From the NCBI RefSeq assembly GCF_040712315.1, contig NC_134013.1, positions 12,559,001 through 12,623,000 of the forward strand: DNA of 64,000 nt. Direction: 5' to 3'. The translations under genes were made by a program, and so were the position numbers. Of this stretch, positions 1-11,911 are shown piece by piece (position 1 is the stretch's first letter; each line of letters begins with the position of its first letter). The notes beneath the pieces were generated by a model. That model worked only from the letters and a program-made list of their open reading frames with translations. It did not search any database and was not told where the DNA came from. The DNA is from Castanea sativa (Eukaryota; Streptophyta; Magnoliopsida; Fagales; Fagaceae).

Positions 1-1025
1 TGGTAACACAAACAAATCACCAAATAACTAAATGTGCAACGGAAATTAAATGACACAGTGATTTATTTACGAATGGGGAAAACCTACACAGCAAAAATCT
101 CACCGGGTGATTTTAAGGTCACCACTCCCAAGAATTCACTATTATCAAAATAAGCGGTTACAAGTAAAGGAATCGCAATACTTTATACCATCCTACAGTT
201 AAACCCTTACCCCAATACCCAATTGGACTTGTTCTATAGTGACAATCTCTCCTTGTATTGTACAGCTCTCAATACGTGACTAACCAAAAGATGCGCGGAT
301 CTCAGTACGCAACTTGATCACCAACTTAAGAAGGATGTTGGCTGCAAAGTCCTTCTGTTCATCACACGATGAAGATCGTGAAGTTGCTTGGTCACAAAAC
401 CCTACAGTGTATAAACACAGCAGCTTCTTCAAGAGATAGAAGAACTACGGCAAATTCTATCTCTGGTCACAATTTGCATGAACAAGACTTTGCTTAATAC
501 TCGTGCAACTTGTGTCACTTTGACAGACCTCAAAATAATCCTTATATATGTTTGGGGTTGTGAGAAAAGAAAGCCTAAACACATACTCACAGATTGAATG
601 AAAAAACGGCTCTGAAAAACTAAGTTTCATAAATCTCAATACATAGCCATCTATCGAAATAGCTGTCGAGCCACGAGCTTCAACGGCTTTTAAACCTCGA
701 TAGATACTAGCTGTCGAGATTTAAAATCCAGCATTTTCTTACTTGATTCTTGGACAGACTTGCATGATTTTAACACTTGAACTTGAAACCCTGTTTCTTG
801 AAGCATTAAACATATCCTAAATCTACCTAAATACAAGTAAAGTGCGTTTTGTCAAAGGATTAGCCAATTACATAAAATGTTGACATATGTTCCTAACATG
901 AATCACATATGTCCTAACAGATATGATTATTATTGTTTTAACCTAGATCTAAATAATAAACCTAAATATACACTTGGTTAATTAATTAGGTTAAACAATC
1001 TAGTTTACAGGGATCTAAAACTTTA
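1..1025. repeat. Interspersed LTR-like repeat, copy 1, inserted in a GDSL exon 4
   Basis: Non-coding repeat of about 1 kb. Related sequence lies at 15455-16369 (same orientation) and 51838-52677 (opposite orientation). Shared landmarks are GGGAAAACC followed by a GGTCACC block, CTTGGTCACAAAA, short segments around CTGTCGAG or GATCGA, and a hairpin AACCTAG...TTAGGTT at about 940-995. Its right edge abuts GDSL exon 4 in mid-exon at about 1026, so it interrupts that exon. The left edge is at or beyond the window start. A possible ACACAAAC duplication (about 6-13 and 1025-1032) is not secure. The class is uncertain: solo-LTR-like or non-autonomous DNA element. Confidence 0.55.
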
Positions 1026-1153
1026 CACAAACGTACAATAATCTGCTAAAAGCAGGAATAGCCTCCCTTCAAAGCAAGCATTCCGATGCAAAGCTGGTCT
1101 TTTTCGACATCTTTACCCCTCTGGATAATATCGTAGTAATCCTTAGCAATTTG
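1026..1153 (+). pseudogene. GDSL lipase exon 4 fragment (copy 1, 3' part of the exon)
   Basis: Matches the second half of exon 4 of the intact copies, including AGIASLQSKH and LVFFDIFTPL. It ends at a normal donor (GTAAG at 1154). One base is missing near 1130 relative to copy A, which shifts the frame. The repeat at 1-1025 cuts off the first half of the exon. Downstream the sequence follows the start of intron 4 for about 40 bases, then changes near 1190 into intron 3 sequence. A second full exon 4 follows at 1495, so this piece is a leftover of a recombination event and not a usable exon. Confidence 0.85.
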
Positions 1154-1494
1154 GTAAGTATTATTATTATCTCTTAAAAAATTTGGTAAATTTTTTTCCC
1201 TATGACTAATGAAGGCCCTAAGTAACTTTTTAGAAAATAAAAAACCTAGAACCACAAACTATTATACATTTTTTTTTGCTATAGGTGTAATATGGCAGAG
1301 TGTGAGTGATGAAAAAAAATGGTATGTTCATGTGGAGAGTCGTGACAAAAAATTGTGTGATAATTTGTGATCTTGTAACCACCTTTTTAATAAAGTATAT
1401 GCCATGCACTTCATTAAAAATCTATTTTTCTAAGAAGTAACAAAGAGCACCAAGCACCTGACCCGCTAACTATATCAAATATAAATTTGTGAAG
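1154..1494 (+). other. Chimeric intron: intron 4 start fused to intron 3 end
   Basis: The first about 40 bases match the start of intron 4 in copy A (CTCTTAAAAAATTTGGTAA). From about 1195 the sequence matches intron 3 from just after exon 3 (TGAAGGCCCTAAGTAAC) through to the exon 4 acceptor. The order intron 4, intron 3, exon 4 is what unequal exchange between two gene copies would leave. No coding content. Confidence 0.75.
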
Positions 1495-1741
1495 AAATTG
1501 TATGCACTGGGGGCTCGGCAATTTCGTGTTCTTAATACTATAGCACTTGGATGCAAGCCATCATGAAGAGTTGCAAGATCTTGTTCAATGACCACAAATG
1601 TAGGAGCACAAATGTACAATAATCTTCTAAAAGTAGGAATAGCCTCCCTTCAAAGCAAGCATTCTGATGCAAAGCTGGTCTTTTTCGACATCTTTACCCC
1701 TCTAGATAACATCACTGGTAATCCTCAACAGTTTGGTAAGT

Positions 1742-2554
1742 GTTATAATTATTATAATAACTAGTTGCTAACTCATGCTATGCACTGGAACCTACCTATT
1801 TGTGAGGTAGACTAAAATAATTTTATAAAATCTTAAATTGATTAAGAAACTACACCATTACATAATTTGCTCTTGTATGACTTAAATTTGTGTTACAATT
1901 TGATGAAGAAGTCATTGCTTGAACGTGCAATAGCTTACAGAAAATTTGTCAAACAATTTCAGATACTAAAAAAAAAAAAAAAAAACTTAAAAATTCAGAT
2001 ATTAAAACTTCTAAAAGACCAAAAACTACTAAAGAATCAAATGATACACGATTTAGAAATTATTGAAACAAAACACTATATATATATATATATATGACTA
2101 AAAAATAGACAAATAAAAGAAAAAATTAGGTTACATTCAAAAAAATAATCCATGGCTATAAGTATGCACCCTATCATAAAATATCATGTTAGTGAAGTAG
2201 AGAGATGATAATAATAATAATAATAATATCAACGTTTGAGTTTGAGTTTAAGTTGGACTTGTTAAAGAGATGGAGTTTCACTCCTTGTTAAGTTTGGATT
2301 AAACAAAAATAATCTTTTTTTTTTTAAATGATGAGTTTGAGTTTAAGTTGGACTTGTTAGAGAGATGGAGTTTCACTCCTTATTAAGTTTGGATTAAACA
2401 AAAATAATTTTGTTTAAAAAAAATGATGAGTTTGAGTTTAAGTTGGACTTGTTAGAGAGATAAAGTTTCACTACTTGTTTAAGTTTAGACTAAACAAAAA
2501 TAGTTTTATTTAAATAAAAATAATAATTTTATTTAAATATTGTACTGACGTGCA
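1742..2554. repeat. Left flank of CACTA, with about 95-bp direct repeats
   Basis: AT-rich insertion into intron 4. From about 2231 to 2545 it holds three imperfect direct repeats of about 95 bp, each starting near GAGTTTGAGTTTAAGTTG and ending near ATTAAACAAAAATAATTTT. The array ends with TTTATTTAAATATTGTACTGACGT just before the CACTA terminus. Two more copies of the same unit, ending in the same TTTATTTAAATATTGTGCTGACGT, occur on the other side at about 7436-7648. (TA)n lies at about 2078-2094. No gene seen. Confidence 0.7.
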
Positions 2555-2569
2555 CACTACAACAAAATG

Positions 2570-3140
2570 TATTTTTAGTGACGAAAATTAGTGAGAAAAT
2601 ATTTTTCGTCGCTAAAAATACAGCTTTAGCAACGAAATATGAATTTCGTTGCTAATAATGAAAAAAAATTAAAACATTTAGTGACGAGAAATAATTTTCG
2701 TCGCTATTGTGATCTAAAAAATGGGCGCCAGCGGAGGGAAACTTTGGCGCAAGCTTAATTAATCTATAGCGACGAAATATTTCATCGCTAAAAGTTGAAA
2801 TTTTTAATGATGAAAGATTTCGCTACTGTAGGTATTGTTGTGGATAGTATTAGTGACGAAAATCCTTTCGTCACTATAAGGAAGAATTAGCGACGAAAAA
2901 TAGTCGTCACTAAAAATAATAATAGTTTTGCACTTCATTGATTTAGCGACGAAATCATATTTCGTCACTAAAAGTATGCTATAGCGACGAAATATGAATT
3001 TCATCTCTAAAAATCTGTACAAAATCTAGGTTCTTTAGTGACAAAATTGACCTTCGTCACTAAAAACTTAAAAGCCTAATACCTTTTACGTCGAAGAGGA
3101 AGCAATAGCCACAGAAATATTGTGTCGCTAAAGGCCTGAT
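2570..3140. repeat. CACTA left subterminal repeat array
   Basis: More than ten copies of a degenerate unit AGYGACGAAA / TTTCGTYRCTAAA in both orientations. Many are paired as short inverted repeats with 5-30 bp loops. In En/Spm elements such arrays bind the element-encoded TnpA-like protein. The matching right-hand array is at about 6700-7222. Confidence 0.75.
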
Positions 3141-3960
3141 TATAAATAACCTCTTATATCACTTTCTCCTCATTTCATTTCACACCCAAAAGTCTAAACA
3201 CCCAAGCCATCTTCATCGTCACACAAGGCTCCAACCGTCTGAAGCCAATAAGCCAACCACGCCGAAGCCAACCGTCACCGATAAGCCACCGACGCCAAAG
3301 CCAAGCGTCGCCGATAAGCTCTATTCCGTCCGATATCTCCATTCAGTCACTGATAAGCTCTATTCCATCGCTGGTAAGCTCCATTCTGTCACCGATAAGC
3401 TCTATTCCTTCGCCGATATCTCTATTCCGTCCGATATCTCCATTCCGTCGCCATCAATCTCGCCATCCTTTTCGCCATCCATCTCACCATCGATCTCACC
3501 GTCGATCTCGTTCAATGACTCTTCCTCTTCGCCGATCCTTCACCTCCAACCAGCGACCATTCGCATTCCCTACCGGTGACCCTTCGCATTCCCACTCCTC
3601 TGTAAGTTCTTCCCTTGTTCTTCAATATCGCATTCCTACTTACATCTTTGTCATCTTTGTTTGTTTGATTTTCATTTTTTTTAACATATTTTAGATACCC
3701 ACTTGTTATAATCTTCAACATCCTATTACCTTTGTTTGTATGTATGATCTTTTTTTCATTTCACTTTGCCCCATTTTTTCAAGGTTTGCCTCTGTTGCTT
3801 ATTTTTCTCCATTTTTTATTTTGATTTATTTATATTTTTTTGGTTTGTTTATTTTTCTCATTTTTATTTTGGTTTTTTTATATATTTTTTCTCCATTGTT
3901 CTGTGATAAAAGGAATTTGAAAAGTGAATTTAGGGGTACAGGGGTTGGATGTTGAAATTA
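3141..3960 (+). other. Leader-like segment inside the CACTA element
   Basis: A TATA-like ATAAATAAC at about 3143 is followed by a pyrimidine-rich leader. Then comes low-complexity sequence (about 3205-3540) built on repeated GCCGATAAGCTCTATTCCGTC-like and CTCGCCATCC phrases, and then T-rich sequence. This resembles the promoter and first exon of a transposase gene, but no convincing long frame exists. Function inferred only. Confidence 0.35.
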
Positions 3961-4253
3961 TAGTTGAAGAAGTTGAATGGTAATAAATTTGGTTTATCTA
4001 AGTTTAGTTCAACTGAGCATGTTGGTGTCATATTCTTGTAGGATGAGGAATTTGGATGACTGTTGTATTACATGTGTAAGCTATGAGTTTGTGTAGTAAT
4101 TTATGAGAAGATCATTTTCAAGACTGAAGTACTTATAAATTTAATTTCTCTTTTGCAGGCTAAATACACATTGTTTGCAATAACTTTGGATTTTTTCTGA
4201 AAGTTGTAAGCTTAGCTTGAGCAAAGTAAGTAAATTTTAGTTAAAAACCTTAT

Positions 4254-5480
4254 AAAACTCTATACTTGTGATGTTGGAAATTGGATTTGTGGTGGCATAT
4301 TGTGTTGGAGCAAGCAGGTGGCTTGCATGGCATTATAAGATGGTTTAAATACATATTGGAAGTGTTTTTTAATTCTTGCAAATGTGAATGAATATTAATG
4401 ATTAGATGTGATGAATAATATTTTATTTTATTTAAATACTTGTAAAACTCTATACTTGTGATGTTAGAAATTGGTTTTGTGATGGGTTGTCGTGTTGGAG
4501 CAAGCGGGTGGCTTGCATGGTGTTATAAGGTGGTTTAAATACATATTGAGAATGTTTTTCAATTCTTGCACATGTGAATGAGTATTGTTGATTAGATGTG
4601 ATGAATAGTATTTTATTTGATTTAAATACTTGTAAAACTCTATACTTGTGATGTTGGAAATTAGTTGTTGTGATGGGGGTAAGCGGGTGGTTTGCATAGT
4701 GTTATAAGGTGGTTTAAATAAGTATTGAGATTGTTTTTCAATTCTTGCAAATGTGAATGAGTATTGTTGATTAGATGTGATGAATAGTATTTTATTTAAT
4801 TTAAATACTTGTAAAACTCTATACTTGTGATATTGGAAATTGGTTTTGTGGTGGGTTGTTGTGTTGGAGCAAGTAGGTGGCTTGCATGGTGTTATAAGGT
4901 GGTTTAAACTAACATTGGGAGTGTTTTTTATTACTTGCAAATGTGAATGATTATGCTTGATTAGATGTGATGAATAGTATTTTACTTGATGTCAATACTT
5001 ATAAGCATTATAGTTGTGATGTTTGTGATTGGTTTTATGGTGGGTTGTTCTATTGGAGCAAACGGGTGGTTTGCATAGTGTTATAAGGTGGTTTAAATAC
5101 ATATTGGGAGTGTTTTTCATTTCTTGCAAATGAGAATGAGTATTGTTGATTAGATGTGATGAATAATATTTTATTTGATTTAAACACTTGTAAAACTCTA
5201 TACTTGAGATATTGGAAATTGGATTTGTGGTAGGTTGTGTTGGAGCAAGCGGGTGGCTTGCATGGTGTTATAAGGTAGTTTAAACTAATATTGTGAGTGT
5301 TTTTAATTTCTTACAAATGTGAATGACTATGCTTGATTAGATGTGATGAATAGTATTTTACTTGATGTCAATACTTGCAAGCATTATAGTTGTGATATTT
5401 GTGATTGGTTTTGTGGTGGGTTGGTTGAAGTAAGCGAGTGGCTTACATGGTGTTATAAGGTGGTTTAAATTCATATTGGG
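4254..5480. repeat. 189-bp tandem repeat array in the CACTA element
   Basis: Seven imperfect units beginning near AAAACTCTATACTTGTGATG at about 4254, 4443, 4633, 4812, 5001, 5191 and 5381. Spacing is 179-190 bp. Each unit holds GGAGCAAGCGGGTGGCTTGCATGG-like and TTATAAGGTGGTTTAAA phrases. Open frames across the array are by-products of the repetition. It may be an expanded intron or spacer. Confidence 0.85.
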
Positions 5481-5655
5481 AGTGTATATTTGTGTGTGCA
5501 ATGTATATTTGTTTAAGTATTAATATAAACTTGTGCATTCATGAATGGGATAGAACTTTATCTAAGTAGCTTATAGACTTAGATGTTAGAATACATTATG
5601 CATAAGTTGTCCTTATTTTACTAAAGTAGTATTCATCTTATAATTGTAGTCAAAC

Positions 5656-6222
5656 ATGGATAAAAGTTGGATGACAATGGGTAAGACACCCGATGGCAGA
5701 TTAAGCCATCCATACAATGTGAAAAATTGGAAAAAATGTTGATGCTGCTACTAGAGATGTGGTGCTTCAAAATATCCCGGTAAATTTACATTAATAACGT
5801 CTAACTCATCTTTGTTGTCACTAAGCATATTAAATTCATATAATAATATTTTTATAATACATATACACTTCATTTTATAAGATTAGTTTGAGTTATAAGG
5901 AGATTTCAACTTGGTAACGAAAACATTAAATACAAACTTGGTTTTTGAGAAGAAGTCCAGTATTGTAAAAGGACTTGGCATGTGACCTTCCTCTTCTATA
6001 GTAACCACCGCCTCATCTAATTCCTCGGTGGAGTATATCCAACGGCTAAAAAATGAGATAATTGAGCTCAAAGAGGCAAGAACTAGGGACCAAGAGGATC
6101 GAGCTAAGCACCAAGAGGCATGAGCTAAGCAAAAAGAGATCCAAAAGAATATTCTTAACTTTTTGAGAAGTAAGGGTTATGATGACACTCTTACCTATGG
6201 GGGTGGTTCAACTTCAAGTTAA
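5656..6222 (+). pseudogene. Transposase remnant of the CACTA element
   Basis: At 5656 a frame starts MDKSWMTMGKTPDGRLSHPY. This resembles the N-terminal transposase-associated region that opens with (D/R)SWM in plant En/Spm proteins. At about 6045-6222 another frame encodes a Glu/Arg/Gln-rich stretch (KELKEARTRDQEDRAKHQ), an in-frame stop, then a short C-terminus ending GGGSTSS before a TAA. This resembles the coiled-coil tail of plant CACTA-associated proteins. The central catalytic part is gone. The family assignment is by eye. Confidence 0.5.
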
Positions 6223-7234
6223 AACATTTTTTGGTTAGTACTTTATTTTAGCAATTGACCCACATTACATAGTGTGACTACTCTTAATGCATTGTTAGAA
6301 ATATTTCTTATAACATAGTTAATGTTTTTACTTTACGATTTTAATGTAGTATTGTTTTTATATTTGTACAAATTCCTTATTGGTGGCTTTTAAGAGATTT
6401 ACTTTTGACATTACTTGAAGACATATGAGAACATCTTCCGTTAGTTCTAATTATATTATGTTACACTTTTTGTATTGTTATAAAACATCTTGAGTTATTG
6501 TATATGTTGCAAACAATTATTGTATGGAAGGAGTTTGAATTAGATATTTGTTTTATTTTTTACTTGTGGAATGTATGGATCTTTTTTTATAAATGTGTTG
6601 TTGAAATAAATGTATTATTCAAATGTGAGGTTTTAATAATGTAATAACAGGTTACAAGTTAATATCAAAGCCATGAAAAAAGTAAGAAAAGAAAATAAGT
6701 TTTAGCGACAAATTTTTTTGTCACAAATATAGCAAAAAAAAATTGTTTGTGACAAAATATTTCATCGCTAAATGTAGCAAAATTTTGTAAGAAATGGTTT
6801 TAGTGACGAAAATTTTCGTCACTATATGTGCTTGGATTTTCTTAAAAATAGTTTTAGTGGCGTACTTTTTCGTCACTATATGAACCCGAAAATAGTTTTA
6901 GTGACGAAATTACTCATCACTAAATATGATTTAATAAACTAAAGTTTTTTTAGTGATGAAATATTTTCGTCACTGAATTGTGTTTTTAGCGAGGAAAACA
7001 TTTAGCGATGAAAAGTTTTTGTCGCTAAAAGTTTTTTTTTTTTTAAATCAAATTGGACTTTTAGTGACGAAATTTTTCGTCATCAAGACTTTCAGTGACA
7101 GGGTTTCAGCGACAAAATGAGTTTCATCGCTAAAAGTTTGATTTCGTCACTAAAGGTCCTTAGTGACGAAAAACTGGAATTTTAGTGACGGATTTTTTTG
7201 TCACTAAAAATACATTTTGTTAAGTTCTAGCGTG

Positions 7235-7676
7235 ATGCCATCGTAGACTGGCGCCAGAGGAACTCTTCATCATTTGACGGGACACAACCTAGATCGCTAA
7301 CATTGCCTTACCAAATTAGGTTTAGGGTTTTGAAATAGGAAGAGAAAAGTTCTAACATGAGTCTCTTTCTTATATTGGGGTTTGCATTACTTTATAGTAT
7401 TCATGATTAACCTCACAAATTTGGAGATAAATAAATTATCAATGTTTGAGTTTGAGTTTAAGTTGAACTTATTAGAGAGGTAGAGTTTCACTCCTTGTTA
7501 AGTATGGATTAAACAAAAATAATTTTGTTTTAAAAAAATGATAATGATGAGTTTGAGTTTAAGTTGAACTTGTTAGAAAGATAGAGTTTCACTTCTTGTT
7601 AAGTTTAGACTAAACAAAAATAATTTTATTTAAATATTGTGCTGACGTAAAAATTATAAGAGCTTCAAAGGCTTCG
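7235..7676. repeat. Right flank of CACTA, with two more about 100-bp direct repeats
   Basis: Contains GGCGCCAGAGG at about 7250, then two copies (about 7436 and 7548) of the same unit as at 2231-2545. It ends in the same TTTATTTAAATATTGTGCTGACGT. The repeat array therefore brackets the CACTA element in direct orientation. No gene seen. Confidence 0.65.
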
Positions 7677-7814
<138 letters not shown>

Positions 7815-8138
7815 TCTTAAAAAATTTGGTAGTCATTTACTTAAACTTAAAGCTTTTGTCTTGCTATCATCCAAGGCCAATTAGCCTATATGGAAAATAC
7901 TAGAACTACAACCAAATTTTAATGGGAAATGTTGAAGGTAGAACAAATTTAGATCACCCTTCATCCCTTGTTGGAACTATTGAATAATTGAAGGTGCACG
8001 AATGAAAGAAAGAAAGAAAAAAAAAATCGCAAAAAAGGCTTATAAATCAACGTGGCAATGTATCCAATTGATGTCACTTCAATAATGCAATAAAATATTG
8101 ATATTAAGAATAATACAAATTTTATTATATAAACCTCA

Positions 8139-9265
8139 GAGCATCCACATCGGTGGAGCCATAATTTTAGCTATTTAACTCTACCAAAAGCTATTTTATC
8201 TATTTTACCTTCTCACTTTACAATCCACCTAACATCAGAGGTTTTATTTTAGCTTTCAACACAATAAAATAATATAAACAGCATAATAAAAAAATATATC
8301 TACTACAATAAAATAATATATCCATTACAATAAACAACAATCACAACTACTGTAACCGCCGCCGCCGCCATATGATAGCAAATAATTGTCTAGTGTAACA
8401 ATAATATTTTTTTAACCCCAAATTATATATATAATCTTTTTTACTAAAACAATTTCTGAATTGTCATGATAACAAATAATCGTCTAGTGTAACAATAATA
8501 TTTTTTTAACCCCAAAATTTTGTAATAATTTGTTGTACGTTTTAACACAATTGTAATTTTTATTTAGTAAATTTCCTTACATGATGGACACGTATCCCAC
8601 TAACTTCCTTTTTTATTTTTATTTTTCCTTCACTTTTTCTTCAGCCACCCACGTTTCTTCCTCATTCCCATCAAATATCTTTTCTTTTCATCCAGTCACT
8701 GTCTTGTCTCTTCTTCAGCTCTTCTTCTTCACCTAAACTAAAAGATAGTTCTTCTTCTTCACCCAAAAGACAAGAAGAAAGAGATATATTACACAAAAAA
8801 ATGAGAGAAGAAGAAGCCACAACAAAAGAGGCTCGCGGTAGAATAAGAAGGAGCCCGCAGCAGTAGTGGGTTTATCAGTTTATGTTGGAATTGAAAATTG
8901 CACATTTGACTTAGAATTTTGCAGTCTATTTGGTTGGTTAGAATATGGCGAAAAGGAAAAGAAAGAAAAATCTGAGGAAGAGAAGAGAAAAATTTGAGAG
9001 AGAAGAGAGACTGAGAGCTGCAACGGTAATAAAAGAGAAAAAGGAAAAGAAATTGTTTAAATATTCTTCATCAATGTGAACGCATAAATAAAATACAATT
9101 TTTTTTTTTTACTATTGAGCTACTGTGTATATAGCCAAAGATAGCTGTGCATTAGCTGAAAAGCTAAAATACATACATTTAACTCCACCAATGTGCTCCC
9201 ATTTTTGTAGTTGGTAGTGCTAAAAATAGCAATTTAACTTTATAGCATCACAAATACTAATGCTC
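8139..9265. mobile_element. Non-autonomous inverted-terminal element (GAGCAT termini) in intron 4 of copy 1
   Basis: Begins GAGCATCCACATCGGTGGAGC and ends ...AGTATTTGTGATGC-type complement, TACTAATGCTC, giving short GAGCAT inverted ends. Flanking triplets are TCA (8136-8138) and TAA (9266-9268), a possible decayed TWA duplication as in Harbinger elements. Copy A lacks it: its intron reads CCTTACTATAATGGATAGG across the site. The interior is purine-rich with a short GCC run (about 8355) and no open frame of note. The class is a likely guess. Confidence 0.6.
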
Positions 9266-9799
9266 TAATGGATAGGCTACTATTCTCGTAAAGGTTATTT
9301 AGATATTTATTTGTTAGTTATTAAAGTGGCAATAATATCATATTTTTTGTCGCATTAATTTGTAAGTTTTTTTGTCGTAAAATTTATAATAGATTAGAAT
9401 TTTCATATAATAAAATTACTTTTTCTTATTTTTGTAATTGATGAGACGTGTCTGTAAAGTTTACGCATAGACATATATGTGTGTATAGTATCCTACTCTT
9501 TTGTTCTCAAAAGTTAAACATCAATTTTTAAAGTTTACGTAACATGATACATTATAATTGAACTTTATAGCGTCAATTTGGTGATACATTTCTAATTTGT
9601 GACTATTCTTACAATTTCAGGCTTTCAAAATGCAAATTTGGGGTGCTGCGGCGGCGTTGTTTCATGTCTTCCATTTACTACACTTGTTTGTCCAGATGCT
9701 TCTACCTATGTCTTTTGGGACTCTCTCCACCCCACTGAAAGAACTTACAGAATAGTTGTCTCTGATGTACTCAAAAAAACTCTTTCTGGTTTCTCCTGA

Positions 9800-10780
9800 A
9801 TCAATACTTGTTTTCTGGTGTTCATTGCAGCAACTCTCTCACTTGGTGTTTACAATAGTTGCGAGCATAATAAGGGAGAGGTTTTAAGAAGGGAACTTTA
9901 GAGTGGGAAGCTTTGTTCTGTTAGCAGTGGTTGTTATTAGGAGTGGTTGCTTAAGTAGAAAGAAGTTGTGAACTGGTAAGGTACCAATGGGTACGTAGTA
10001 GTCTTTGTTGTTTTAGTAGGGAAGTTGATTTATGGTTTTGTGATGAATAAATTTTATAGCGACTCCTTTGAATAAGGCATCTGAAAATAATTATCCAGTT
10101 ATCTAGTGGAGGTTAGAGATTATCTCAATTCTATCTTATTTTCATCAATTTCGGTCAATATAAGAAAGAATTGGGTAAAACTTGAGTTCAACGTCTAATT
10201 TTACTAAACTTATTGAGATAGTGACACCTGTCTATTTTTAGTCACATATCATCATCTTAATGGGCCTTATGCACCGCTTCCAAGCCAAGTTTGAAAGAAT
10301 CATATTTTCTATGTAACATCGTTGTTCTTAAATGATACAGTCTAATGCAGTCTTCTTCTTCTTTTTTTCCAATACTCCAGAAGTTTTTTTGAGGTCCAGG
10401 CCTTCACCTGAGGAGTGTGAAATAAAATACAAGAGCCCGCTTCCTAGTTTTTGACTCTGCTTAGTGCAGTCACATGACTACCACTTCTGAGTACCTCACA
10501 GTTACACACACTCCCATTATCTTGCTTGTTACATTCCAAGATAAAGTTATGGTATTTACAAAATTGTATTGAGGTAACAAGAACAATTGGGGACATAATT
10601 TATCATGGGTTAGTCGTTCGTGGTTGGTGTCAACATTTCGAGTGACTCTCAATCGCATTGGGTTTGAAAACTTCTTAATCGTTGTTGATTGATAAGATGT
10701 GGGTTATTGACTGGTATAGTTATGTCGGCAAGCAGATGATTTTGCAGCCCTGGAGTAAAAATTTCTTCACTTTTGTAATT
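9800..10780 (+). other. 3' untranslated region and flank of copy 1
   Basis: Parallels the 3' flank of copies A, B and C (TAAGTAGAAAGAAGTTGTGAA, GTAGTCTTTGTTGTTT). A polyadenylation-type AATAAA lies at 10046-10051. The stretch 10380-10660 also matches B and C flanks (CACATGACTACCA and CAATTGGGGACATAATTTATC). No gene. Confidence 0.7.
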
Positions 10781-10814
10781 AAAAAAAAAAAAGGTTTTTG
10801 GCTCTTGTTTGTTG

Positions 10815-10990
10815 GCGCTACTTGAGCTCCTATGGTAAGGAAAAATAGAAAAGCTTGATGTATGAAAAGTATGAAGAATATAGAATAGTGAAGAAGTAGT
10901 TTATGGTAAGGCAATGAAAGTAAGATTCTCAAAAATATTTGAAGGCACTAATACATTTAATAATATCCCCACAAATGTTAGCTTAGTATA
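10815..10990 (-). pseudogene. Inverted fragment of GDSL exon 1 (signal-peptide end)
   Basis: On the - strand it encodes a stretch like FIHQAFLFFLTIGAQV, matching the end of the GDSL signal peptide (FILQACACLFFYTIGAQA in copy A). It is preceded on that strand by degraded leader sequence. Immediately to the right, 10906-11010 equals 25637-25742 next to the other inverted fragment. The two inverted fragments are therefore parts of the same duplicated spacer. Too short and interrupted to be a gene. Confidence 0.7.
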
Positions 10991-11012
10991 ATTTATATTG
11001 CTTTAATATTAA

Positions 11013-11583
11013 GGCCTCGTTTGGAGGAGGGAATAAAAAGGAATAAAAAAATAATTTTAAAATATTATTCCCTTTCTTTGTTTGGGAGTTTTAATGGAGG
11101 GAATGAAAAATCCATTCTCTTGTTTGGGAGTTTAAGTGAGAGGGAATAGAATAGATAGGAGGGAACACTCATTTCTCTCTATTCCTTTAAAACCTCAAAT
11201 TTTCATTCCCCCCCCCCCCTCGCACAGAAATTAAGAGAATAAGAGGGAATGGAATTAGATTTAATGAAGTTTTTACTAAAACTCTCAAAATACCCCTATA
11301 AATTGAACCCTTTATTTTAAAATAGGAGGTCTAATAGTAATACTATCATAAAATAATTTCATTTCATTCCCTCCAAATTACTCACAAACGAGATTACTTA
11401 CATTCCATTCATTTTCATTCATTTCCATTCCTTTATTTTAAAACATCCAATCAAGGCTAATTAATTCCATTCTATTCCATTTTTTTCCCTTACTTAAATA
11501 CATTACATTTCATTCTATTTCATTCCTTTCCATTTCCTTATGATCATTCCATTCCATTCTCCTACGAACTCCCAAACAAAGCC
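11013..11583. mobile_element. Tourist-like MITE (Harbinger superfamily), TAA duplication
   Basis: Terminal inverted repeats GGCCTCGTTTGG and CCAAACAAAGCC (10 of 12 paired), flanked by TAA at 11010-11012 and 11584-11586. Without it the flanks join into ATATTAAGAAATTA, matching the empty site at about 25735. The interior is rich in ATTCC/GGAAT and a C13 run (about 11207-11219). No coding capacity. Confidence 0.85.
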
Positions 11584-11911
11584 TAAGAAATTAAGGTAGT
11601 CCTAGGGTATTACTCTCCAACTTTCCGTTCGGTAAACTTAATGGATTATTTTGTTTTAATAAATTATTAATGTACATTATCTTTTTTATTTGTGATAACG
11701 TAGAAAAACTTAACTCAAATTAGTTGCACGTCATAAAGTATATAGTACAATAATTAGTCAAATTTATTTGGGCAATTACCCCTACCGGCTTACTCGCCAG
11801 ATACACTCCTAACGAGCTAAACAATTTATCCTCATACCCGAGAAGCTAATGCACTTATTTCATTATAAGGAACTAGCAGATTAATTAATGTCATGTGAAT
11901 GTACTAAAAGC

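Larger units (their letters stand above)
2555..7234. mobile_element. CACTA (En/Spm-type) DNA transposon, deletion derivative
   Basis: Starts with CACTACAACAAAATG at 2555. The complementary ACATTTTGTT lies at 7213-7222, and the outermost bases of the right terminus have decayed. Both ends hold many subterminal motifs of the form TTTAGTGACGAAA / TTTCGTCACTAAA (2570-3140 and 6700-7222), the typical binding-site arrays of plant CACTA elements. The interior contains a leader-like segment, a 189-bp tandem array and short transposase-like remnants, but no long open frame, so it is non-autonomous. No clean 3-bp target duplication was found, in keeping with the damaged right end. Confidence 0.82.

Noticed and set aside
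4464..4940. 158-codon - strand frame
   Set aside because: It is produced by the 189-bp tandem repeats: the same peptide phrase repeats with the unit. No start context and no domain.
2570..7222. Short spaced repeats that could suggest a CRISPR array
   Set aside because: They are in both orientations, irregularly spaced and located in CACTA subterminal regions of a plant genome.
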